DNA of 64,000 nucleotides from Zygaena filipendulae (taxonomy: Eukaryota > Arthropoda > Insecta > Lepidoptera > Zygaenidae): the NCBI GenBank assembly GCA_907165275.2, contig OU015654.1, positions 12,665,501-12,729,500 of the forward strand, written 5' to 3'. Positions within the stretch are counted from its first letter, which is position 1. Every line of letters begins with the position of its first letter. A program made the position numbers and the translations under genes. The notes beneath the pieces are model-generated. The model saw nothing but the letters and a program-made list of their open reading frames with translations, ran no database searches and was not told where the DNA came from. Of this stretch, positions 35,840-47,500 are shown one piece after another.

Positions 35840-37870
35840 ATGGTTTGTTACTATACGAAATTTTGGCCCGCGCTTTTAGATCCAAAAAATTAGAGAGGGG
35901 TGAAAAAACGTTTGAGCGTTCGTATTATTGACATTTTGTTGGGCGATAATTAAGGCTGCAAGCTTAATGAGGGTCTCAAAAGTTATGGGCCTACCTTTAA
36001 ATGTAAACGGTGGAGTTCCGTCCAATTATTTATCTGCGATTTATTAGCTACTAAATGAGGTATTGGAGACGAAATTAATTCGTTACCAATTTAGGGTTTT
36101 TAATCATTGAACTTTTAAATATCTCTATTATTACATGTTTTTGTTTGGGCTCATAGCTATATAGGTAGACATAGGCATAGACAAAATTTATCCAGGAAGA
36201 ACAACACATCACAACACAATACAATTTGGTACAATGTTTTATTATTGTATTTCTTGTAAAAAATAAGTTTGTTTTTAGTAGGTATCTAGACGGACAGAAG
36301 TAACACCTGACCGTTAAACAATGGAGACCTTACAAAAGCATTCGATAGGGTCTCCAATCATTGTTGACGAAACTTAAAACGTTCGTAGCATATCACAAGA
36401 ATGGGTCACTAATTAAGCATCTTACAGGCATTTGAAAGAGTTATCCTGCCGACTTCAGTTGTCATAGTGACGCGACTATGTATAGTAAGGTTTTAACTGA
36501 ATTCGCAGTGCTGCAAGGCAATATATTGGGTCCAACAGTAGTATTGTTTAAATATAACCATTTTGATATAATTTTAATTAAAAAAATTGTTGTAAATAAA
36601 CAAAGAAAGTAAAGCCCTGTGGTTTCGCTTTTGATACATAGTAGAAGTCTAGGATGAGACATTAATTACTGACTTGAACCTGGTATCTCTTAAAATGCCA
36701 TACGATTTAGGGGTTTCAAATAGAACTTGAGATGCTACGTAAAACTATGCACTACTCAAATAAAAATTCTGTTTCAGTTTTAATGTCCTGTCCCAAACCA
36801 CACAGAGTTAAAACTCACACCTACTAGTGACATCTCTGTACACTGAGTTAAAATAGGGTCATGGTTAAATTTTAACTACTATTGTAAAGTTACAGACAAA
36901 GTTTCTATTAAAGTCAGAAAGATGTCGGTATTGTTGGTTTAGAAAAAAAAATCAAGTACTGTATAAAAGTTTATGAAGGTAGTTTCAATTTATATAATAC
37001 AGGTCTTAATATTATTTAAAGCCTATTAATGTTAAGGTTTTTCCGCTAGCACTGACTGGAACTTATTTTTAGAATTTATACAGGTACCTATTAATTTATA
37101 GATTTTTCGAAATAAATTGTAATGTTGTAAATATTTACTATAAAAATTTATATAATTATAAACAATTACATCTAAATTAAAATTTGTTTCCAATAACTAT
37201 TTATATCTACAGTATAATTTTTACATTCTTACGTCTTATAATTTTTTTTAATATATTATGTAACGTTGCTGTATTTATTTCATACACTGGGAATTTATTC
37301 GCTAAAAATTTTGGAAAATATTTTTGTAGGGTATAAAAAAATGTAAAGTTTCATATTTAAAATAAAATATTTTCAAAATATCATAATTGAATCAAGTAGA
37401 TATGAACGACAAACCGAATTGCTCCTAACATCTTAATGACGGACGGAATAAAATTTCAGCAGTTTGAAAAATCTTGAGGTAGATAGATAAAATTTTTAAA
37501 ACCTAATATGTAACAAATTTTAGATACGTAGTATTAATTAAAACCCATCAGTTCAATCAAATATGGTTCAAAATTATTAATCTCAATATTAATTTCTATT
37601 CATTTGTTGTTTTGTTTATCCGAAATATTGACACAAAATAGGTACTAAAAAAGTTAGCTTAAAGTTAAAATCTAGGTGGTTTACACACTTATGTTGATGA
37701 GTCTTTAGTTTAAAAATAATAAAATTATACAAGTATCTGTACATTTAAGTCACATAATAAATTGGATTATTTGAGCAATCATAATTTCCAATCACACCAA
37801 TTTTATGCAACATCGAAAATCAAATCTAGATCACAATGCGATGCGGTTTAAAACCAAGCTTATTAATATC
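35840..37870. other. Downstream flank of ELOVL
   Basis: Very AT-rich below 37.4 kb; no ORF with protein-like composition and no classified repeat seen. Confidence 0.45.
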
Positions 37871-37872
37871 GT

Positions 37873-37910
37873 TTTATTTAGATTTCAACGATATTTATAC
37901 AAGATTTATT
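37873..37910 (-). terminator. Candidate ELOVL polyadenylation signals
   Basis: Two minus-strand AATAAA hexamers (plus-strand TTTATT at 37905-37910 and 37873-37878) lie about 90 and 120 nt downstream of the ELOVL stop. Which one is used, if either, cannot be told from sequence; the region below is AT-rich and holds more weak signals. Confidence 0.4.
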
Positions 37911-37996
37911 CATTTTGTAACGGCCTACCTAATTTTGTCATCATAACAATAGGTACATTCATAAAATTTAATACCTAACAAGGTAACAAATAATGT

Positions 37997-38525
37997 CTAT
38001 TGCACTTTTTCTTTAACTAAGCCGTTGGGAGTCTGACTATTCGCGTAACCATTGACCAGGTCCTTTGTTTTGATAAAGCCATTTGCAATTCCATTTGGCT
38101 TTATGCATATTTTGGCACCATCTTCTTCTTTTCTACTACTGGTGGTATCTTCACTTCTTAAATGACCATTAGCGTCACTATTTTTCGTGATAAAGCCATT
38201 GGTTGCACTTAATCTGTAATGGTTATTGATTTGTTCACTGATATAACCATTTGTGACTCCATTTACAATGACGTGGCCATTGGCATTCTCGTTGCTAATA
38301 ATATTAAAGCTACGAGCATCACCGTTCGCCTTCATTTGACTATTGGTATCTCCATTACAAGACACTCTGCCATTTTCTTTACCATTGCTATTGGTAATGT
38401 CTTCATCATTATTATTAGATTCGATCGGTGTCTTCTTCGCTTTCGGTTTGTACGCCTGAATGTAGAAATTCATGAAGAGTACGATGAAAATTGCAGAGTG
38501 TAGAATAAGTCCGGAAGCGATGAGT
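37997..38525 (-). CDS. ELOVL: ELOVL terminal exon with Asn-Gly-rich tail
   Basis: Acceptor GTTTTAG|ACTC; stop TAG at 37997-37999. The first part encodes the last membrane helix ([20 protein letters not shown], residues 214-233) and [11 protein letters not shown]. About 150 hydrophilic residues follow, with 13 Asn-Gly dipeptides in an irregular xNGx pattern, no predicted membrane segment, and the C-terminus KEKVQ. Lys at -5 and -3 fits the KxKxx ER-retrieval signal of type I/multi-pass ER proteins. The reading frame is intact throughout, arguing that the tail is translated. Orthologous ELOVLs usually end shortly after the Lys-rich stretch. Confidence 0.9.
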
Positions 38526-41500
38526 CTAAAACAAAAAAACGAATATCAAAAAAAATAATTGAATCTATTTACACTTCTTTAATGATTGTTTTTTCAACCA
38601 AAAAAATTATTATCTCGTCGGTCGTTAGTTCGTCTCTCAGTTTGTCCACGTAATGCAATTTCTTCTGAAATTTTTAATTACTATGTAGGCTAGAAGGGTT
38701 CCCGAGGATATTCCGAAATAATGTGGTCACATAAGAAACCGCAAGGAGCACCATAGCATTTTTTTTTATTTGAATAGCAGTGGACATTAACGTGATAAAA
38801 GATTTTTACGCTTTTTTTCTATATCCGCAATTTGGGAAGAGTAATGATACTTGTTATGTAGTCTTATGTCTAAGACACAAGTTTCTTTTGAAGTGGAAAC
38901 GCATGCTTTAAGTAGCTTTTTGATCAAAAATAATACCGTCTAGAAAGTTGGCAATGTTTTATTCCTACGTAGCTGTAGGAACAAGATTTTTTTGTTCATT
39001 TATTAGTGTCAGACTTTCACACATTATCGAGACATTTTGTTTGACGATAACCATTACGAACGACTCGATCACTCTGTGCAGGTACAAAGGAACGATTCAT
39101 TGTAAAAATTTTGCAAACCACTGCCGACTGGTGGTTGTGAAAGTTTTTAATTTAAACCGACTCTAAAAAAGGAGGAGGTTCTATCTTAGACTGTATATTA
39201 TATCGTATTTTTTATTTATTATTCGTATACATCAATCATGTTTATAGAAACAGTACGTATTTCAAGTGAATCTTGTGAAACGGTGAAATTACGGGGGGAC
39301 GGGCTGCTAGTAATCTAGGTATATAAAAAAAGGTCACTGAATCACTAAGTACGAAATCTGGAAAACTATGTGACCTGAAGCTGAAATTTCGGTGGAAATT
39401 TCCAAATTAACGCGAGCGAAACCTCAGGGAACAGCTAGTAATATATTATAAAGGTTGTGATATTCACTTTGGGTATCCACAGTCGTAGACGAGTGCACTG
39501 ATGGAGTGGAAGAGAACCATGAAGAACTGAATCTGGAAATAAAACAATATAACTTTAATTTTTTTACAATTAGGTATATCCACCTAGTTGATTTTAAGAA
39601 ACGGCATGCGTTATGATATCGTTAACGTATACGTTACTTTAATGTGAAAGTATTTGTGCGTTTGCTCCTTTTCAAAGTCCTTGTCGTTAAGAAGCAACAA
39701 GGACGTATGATATGACTTTTTGCTCGGAAATTAAAAAAATATCTCTAGGAAATCCCGAAATTCAAGCAGATGTAGTCTTAACCTCAAAGAACAGCTAGTC
39801 GAAGATTGATTAAAATCGTGATGGATTAATTCTGAAGCATATTAATATGCAATTAGAAATCTCTACAGTAAAACTAGTGAAGACTTAATTAGAAATATAT
39901 AATTTAAAAGCTAATTGTGTAGAAACTGTAATGACTATACTAAACAAACAAAGAAAGTTTTGAACTTATAGCACAAACATAATTGTTAATTAATTATATT
40001 AGATAGTAACTATAAGACACAATACGAGATATATACGTTTTTGGTTGTAGAAACCTATATAGAAATTAGACAACGTTATAATACATTATTTAGTGGTGTA
40101 GAAAGTTATTAAAATCCTTAATAATTTTAAGTGAAAGCTAGAAATATAGTGAACAATTTTGAAACGAAAAGCAAAAATATTTATGTGACAAAAACTAAAT
40201 GTACACTAATTTATCTTAATTTGAAATTATAATATCAAGTGATAAATTAGTGTACCGTTGATGTTACATACAAATTATTGCGGTGGAAGTAGAATGGTAT
40301 CTGGGGGCGCGGTAATGCCCCCGCCAAGACGAGCCAAGCGAAGCGGGAACACTACCTATGTTTTCTTGAAGCGCTTCGTCATTTTTTTGAACCCTTATAA
40401 CTTGGGTTTACATTATACCAGATAAACGAAATTCTCGGGATATGTTGTCAATAGCGGACTTATCAAACATATAAAGTTTTAATTGCATAGCTCTTATACT
40501 TGAGATTTTATTGATATCTAAAAAACCCTGATTTCGTCACTGACTCACTGATGATCATCAAAATTCTTAGGGTATTTCCTAATGTTCTAGAAAGCTGAAT
40601 TTGGCATGTAAGCTGGTATTAGTACATAAACAAAAAAAAAAATTATAAAACTTGTAACTTTTATCCCCCAACCCCTTAAACTAGGGGATGGAAGTTTGTA
40701 TGACAATTCCGCAATTTTTACTTACAATAAGAAATGAAATCTCACCACAAACATTTTAATGTAAAATGATGCCAAGACGAGTCCATATGACGAGCATTGT
40801 CAAAAAGTTATCAGATCTCATGTAGAGCCAAGCTTATAACTCTACACACCCTAACTCTACAAGGCCTAACTTCACAAACTCTACACCTTAGTCAGAATAT
40901 GTAGTTTGGCCGTTTCGTTACTGCAAGAACCTTTGTATAACAGAAAAGTAATTAACAGTGGATACATTTTTCACGTAACGCTCATGTGAATGGAGCGAAA
41001 TAAGCCACATATTCTGACTAAGGTGTATAGTTTGAGAAGTTAGGCCTTGTAGAGTTAGGGTGTGCATAGTTATAAGCTTGGCTCTACATGAGATCTAATA
41101 ACTTTTTGACAGTGCTCGTCATATGGACTCGTCTTGGCATCATTTTACATGAAAATGTTTTTGGTGGGATTTAATACTTCGTTACTGAATTATTAAAAAA
41201 AATGCTATTTAAAGTAACCTAAATGTGAGGGGTCATTACTTATTACTAAGAACACGTATTAAGCGCTTGTTTTTAGCGTCAGGATAATGTCAACATTGTC
41301 GTAATTAAACAGATTGGTGTGTGTTGGAACTTGGAACCACGGACTTATAATTTTATGTGAACCTCTATAAATTTTTAAATGCATAGTTTTACAACTATGT
41401 TTTCTTATGTGCATCACTGAAAACACACGTGAATAGATTTACTTAATTAATTTTTTTTTGATAAAAACCGGATAATAATGCTGTTTAGTTTTGTTATTAC

Positions 41501-44500
41501 GAAGTACAAATCTGTAATAATTCATTAAAATAAGATTCTTTCTCGAAATCTATAACAAATAGGTACAGAAAAGCCCAAACTGGTGCAGAGTCCAGGAACT
41601 TCAATTTTTTTATATTGTAGGTAGGTAATTCAACACTTGAGGGCCATGTAAAGAATGGAAAATTATTAAAAAAGCCCAGCAAAATCGTACAGTAAGGTTT
41701 AGTTTGGGAATGTTGGTACAAAACTTTGTCAAGCTGTTGCAAAATTTCAAACCTCGACCAATGATTAGGCTTTATTAGCTTTGTTTGCAGCGACTCTGGC
41801 GCAATATTCTCGACACATCTAAGATTCGATACGCATTGGTGCAGGTGTCAATAGATGTGGCCGTGGCTTATTATTTTGTGCCACTTTTATTAAATAAATA
41901 TCTAATAGAATATTAGTGACTAAACATCGACAATTTGTACGAATTGTGCACTTACATTATGTTTCATTGTTCATATATAATTACTAGCTGTCCCCCGCGA
42001 TTTCATCCGCGGTAATTTCGGAGTTCCCGCGGAGGTTGCGGGAAAAAGTACTCTAAGTATGTCCTTCAGTTCCCGAGGGAATTCCGGGATAAAAACTATC
42101 CTATCTTTTAAGTTGGACCATATTATAAACGGTTGCAAAATTTTATCAAAATCCGTTCAGTAGTTTCGGAGTCCATCGCGGACAAACAACGTGACACGTG
42201 ATTTATATATATTAGACTAGCTGTCCCCCGCGATTTCATCCGCGGTAATTTCGGAGTTCCCGCGGGAATTCCGGGATAAAAACTATCCTATCTTTTAAGT
42301 TGGACCATATTATAAATGGTTACAAAATTTTATCAAAATCCGTTCAGTAGTTTCGGAGTCCATCGCGGACAAACAACGTGACACGTGATTTATATATATA
42401 TTAAGACTAGCTGTCCCCCGCGATTTCATCCGCGGTAATTTCGGAGTTCCCGCGGAGGTTGCGGGAAAAAGTACTCTATGTCCTTCAGTTCCCGAGGGAA
42501 TTCCGGGATAAAAATTATCCTATCTTTTAAGTTGGACCATATTATAAATGGTTGCAAAATTTTATCAAAATCAGTTCAGTAGTTTCGGAGTCCATCGCGG
42601 ACAAACAACGTGACACGTGATTTATATATATTAAAATTAAGATAAGAAGATAAGATCGATCAACGCACAGCTGAAACCGCTGGGTCTAAAACCATGAAAT
42701 TTTGCACAAATATTCCATAAGTGACGTAGTGGTGACTAAGCAAGGATTTTTGAAAATTCAACACCTAAGAGGTTGCTAAGTTCGTATGGAATAATCCCGC
42801 GGAAACTCCGAAAATATCGCGGGTGAAACCACGCGGGGCAGCTAGTCGAATATAATTTTATGTCAACCAAGTTCCCAAATAAACATGCATTTAGTAAAAA
42901 GCTGTTATTATTTGAAATTACAAACAGATACTTCAATTTTACTTTAAGTATAGATATGATTGGGTGTATGATTGTTTACAGAGTTTTGTAATATCTTTTC
43001 AATTGAGGAATTAATCGCCTGGATCCACTTGATCTTACCACGTTTTTTACTTTTGGTCTAACTACTGTTCAAAAGCTTGATGAGTTGGAAGTTTGTTTGT
43101 TTCAATTGAACTACTTATAAGCGATCCTAAAAATTCTTAAGCAGCATAGGTAACAAAAAATTCTTAGTAACACCAGAGTTTGTTTCAGAAGAAATCTTGT
43201 TCCGTGAGGAATGGTTGTTAGCTATGAAAATTTACAAGTGACTTAGGTCTTGAAATAGGTAAGTACTTGACGCGGGTGAAACGCAGGTCGGCTAGTCCTC
43301 TATATGTCGAAATCTCGGGTGGATCGACTCGTCACCCATATTGTTTCTTTGTGCATAAAACGCAAGTAAACGCTTTGAAGGTTCTTAGATTCTTAGATGC
43401 ATGGCTGGATGCGGAGAAAGGATACGTTCCGGCGCTGCGCCGGCGCATGCAGGCGTGTCGAAACGGTTGAATACGGCGAGAACGAAATGTTGCTCCCGAT
43501 CGACTCAATTATGTGTACCTAATACCTATCTATACTGACTCGTTGCCTAGAGAAATCAAATCAAATACTTCAGACCGAACATTAGACATTCACGGGCGGA
43601 TTGGCGCTATAGCCTATATTATGCGGTATGGTCACCATACCTCTCCGCTAATCAAGAGGTTCCTGGGTCGATTCCCGGTAGAAGTTAACTTTGCTTTTAT
43701 ACAATGGAAGCTTTTTTATTTATTTATTGAAACTTTATGCACATTATGGTACAAAGGCTTACTTAATGCCACAGTGGCATTCTCTGCCAGTCAACCTTCA
43801 GGTAGTACAGAGAGCTCACTTGGCGGTGCATTTACGATATATATTTAGATAAAAACTCACATAGATACATACATACATACACACATACATACATACACAT
43901 ATACATACATACATACATACATACATACATACATGCATACATGCATACATACATACATACATACATACATACATGCATACATACATACATACACATCATA
44001 CACAATAGTAGTAGTTTTTCTATATTTTATTTCCTAATAAATAATAGCGTTACTAATAACGCTAAAGAATATTTGATCGGATTCGATTTATTTATTTATT
44101 TATCCAAACGGTATTTCGTTGGTCGTTGAGTTTTATATCCATTTAGATAAAATCGAAAGGTTTTTATACTACGCACATATAACAACCGATCTATGAAGTT
44201 GAAATTTGGCAGGTAGATAGTTTATAGGTAGGCGACCTCAGCTAAGAACGGATTTCTCCCAATTAACTCGGTTGAAACCGGAACAGACGGAATAGCTAGT
44301 TATTTTAAATGAGATGCAATAAGTACCTATGTATCTATAGGTAACTTCAGCATTTACTTCTGGGCCCTTATTCACTATGACCAACAACATTCCGTACCCA
44401 TAACGCGCTTCCCAAAAACACAATCCCGAACGTTTCAGGTGCCAAAGTATTACAAATTAATATTTTTTTGAGAACGAGGGAAAGACAATTTTTGTGACGC

Positions 44501-47500
44501 GTTATCTTAACGCGTCGTGTTATGGTCATAGTGAATAAGGGCCCTGACTAAATGCGCTGCGCATATCCTAGTGATTTGCGCAATCGTAGCGCAAGCGCAT
44601 ATCCCCGGAACGCTGTACCGTAGAAATATCTACTGTACAATCAGCAGCAGAAATATGTAATAACTTTTGTCAGCCGTTGAATTTTACTGCGATAGTTACA
44701 AAGTTTAATGACCGGCCAAAGTGTTCACATATTTTTGTCGTTGACTGTACCTACCTATATGTAGTACATACACTTCACGATTGAACTCTGTAAGGAATTC
44801 AAGGCGCGGCTGATACCATCCTTATGGCCAATTATTGCACAAGAAATAACATATATTGGCTAAGTTTAATTGTTTTTGTGTACACCTTTCTGATGGCAAT
44901 AAACAATTTTATTATTATTATTATTATTAAATAATAAAACTACAATAAACTAAATCATATTATTTAATTTTGTGTATTCGTTATAATAGGTCAACCTTTG
45001 AAGTTAGTTTATTTTGGTCGTTTGCTAGATATTGTAGTTGCTAAAACGTGCATATTGTAATCGTTGCAATGTTTTTGTTTTTGATTGCAACCGAAAAATG
45101 ATAGAAACAAATTACACAATAGCCCGTCTGTTATCAAAGATCTGAAATTCACAAGTGCATAAAATGCAATATTAGAAAAGGTGAAAGCAATTCAAACTCA
45201 AGATGATCTGTATGGTTACGTAATATGTAGTTACGTTACCTTTCTTAATTACAATAAACGTGAGGTAACGAACAACTGGGCCGGCAATAATAGCTTCAGC
45301 AACCTTCAGTGACCGTGGTCTTTGGTTTTTTTACAGCCTTCTAAGTGGTAAAGACTTTCTAGTTACTGTCAGTCTTACGACAAAAGCTACTGATACCGTT
45401 CGCTTCGTATCCATTGTGAAGAATAATTCTCATTCGTTACTCTATGAATTACAATAATTGATTGCAGTTGAAAATATATGATAGTAGAGATCATCTAAGC
45501 TAAAATGACGCGCTCCTCCATCGGGCAGACGCACACGCACAACTGTTAAAATATCGATAGGACACATATAAATCTATACTTATAATAAAACTGTAGAGAG
45601 GTCAATTCTGTACATTGAATATATATTCAAAATTAATATTGGAGAGTGAATGGTGATCGATACTGATGCCAAAAATGCAATCAGTAAATTTTTATGTCTG
45701 TCTATCTGTCTGTCTGTCTGTCTGTCTGTATGTGGAAGCATGGATCAAAAACTACTGAAGGGATTTTAACCAAACTTGGCACGATTGTAGTCCATACTCC
45801 TGGGCAGGTTATATAGGCTATAAAACATAACGCTAAGACACATAGGAGCTGAGCAGTGACGATAAATTTGAAGCAAGTCGGATGAAAATGCGCTTTCGAG
45901 CTCTTATCCTCGCATACGGTTACTCAATCACGCAAAAAAGGCTGAACGGATTTGGATGAAATTTGGCATGCACGTTGTCAGGGGTACAGAGAAGGGTATT
46001 TTTATCCCGGAATTCCCGCGGGAACTCAGAAATTACCGCGAGTGAAACCGCGGGGCACAGCTAGTAAGTATTAAATAAATATTATCTGGTACATGTTCCC
46101 GCACATCCAAAACTGCTATTGAAGTAGTGGGGCGCGTCATTTTAGTTTGGGTAAGCTCTACCTAACATATACATTGCGCGTTTTATATGGAATTTAATAT
46201 TGCAATTAAAGGTTGCTATAGTAGTTATGAAATATAAACATTAAATGCTGATATAGCTGTTGATTTTGAGGCACGGCAGTGCGCCAGGCCAAGTTCCAGC
46301 TGATGCACTCTCCCTTCGGCCATCTACGTAACCAATTATACGTAACCGGTTTCGTAGAAAGAATAAATTTTCTTTAAATTAACTAATACAGGTACTCAGT
46401 TACATACGACGATTAATCAACAAAAATTGTCTTACAGAGATAATTAAAAAGAAAACTAAATAAATCTATGTATACCTACGTATTACGTATAACTCTATAT
46501 TATAAAGCTGTAGACTTGACTTGTGCATTGTAAATGCATTAAAAATGGGTTAATTGATGGTTAATGATAATTGAATTGATTTATTATACGAAAATAACGT
46601 TTTGTTCAACTTTCTCAGTTAGTTGTTTGAGCAAATTAAAAAAAGTTTGAGTCTTACCAGTTGGAGAGTGGTCAAGTGTTTCTTCCACCACAAATACTTC
46701 TGGTACTGGGGTCCCATCGCCGACATCATGTAGTATCCGTACATGATGACGTGCACCAGGTTGTTCACGATGTTTGAGAAGGTACCGTGACCACCTGAAA
46801 GGATTTGGAATGGAATGCTCTACTGAAACATCTCCCGGTTAGCGCAGCAGTAGGTCACGGGTTCAGCAAGAGGTTCCGGGTTCGATTCCCGGTGGGGGTG
46901 GACTTTGTGTGACGAGCACAGGATTCCACTTTGCAGGCTGTCATGTTTATATAATCAAGGTATATGGTAATAGTAGATTATACACCAAGGGGATAAAGCA
47001 CTGTTTTATGTCACGGGCGCTACATTGAATCCTGAACATAACGAAGGACTCCAAATTTAACTCCCGAGCGCAGCGAGGGTGTTATAAGTTAATTCTCGAC
47101 CAAAGGGAGGGAATTAAGATTGAGTCCTGAGTGCAGTGAGGGATTCAAGCGCCCAAGAAAAAAACAGTTTTATCCCTGTGGTGTATACTCTACTTTTCTC
47201 ACATAATGCGAGACAATAAAAAACCAGGCTTAGTAGATCCTATATAGCCACTTCTTTCAGCTGGCGTGGCCTACTCGATTTGACAAACAAATGAAGTTCG
47301 TCTCACTGCGAATCTAGTGGGCCACGGCTTCGGTCTTCGAAAATCGAGTTGGCCGCGCCCGCTGAGAACACATTCTGTTTAGCGAAATGAGACGTTATGG
47401 ACATAGCAATAAGAATTATGAAAGTGAAAATCACATTATTGACCAGCGGGTTATAATGAAATTTAATAGAACATTATAACCCGGCTAAAGCCAAGAGATA

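Noticed and set aside
46840..46910. Possible tRNA gene with A and B boxes
   Set aside because: No cloverleaf acceptor or anticodon stem closes; the same head occurs at four loci with SINE bodies.
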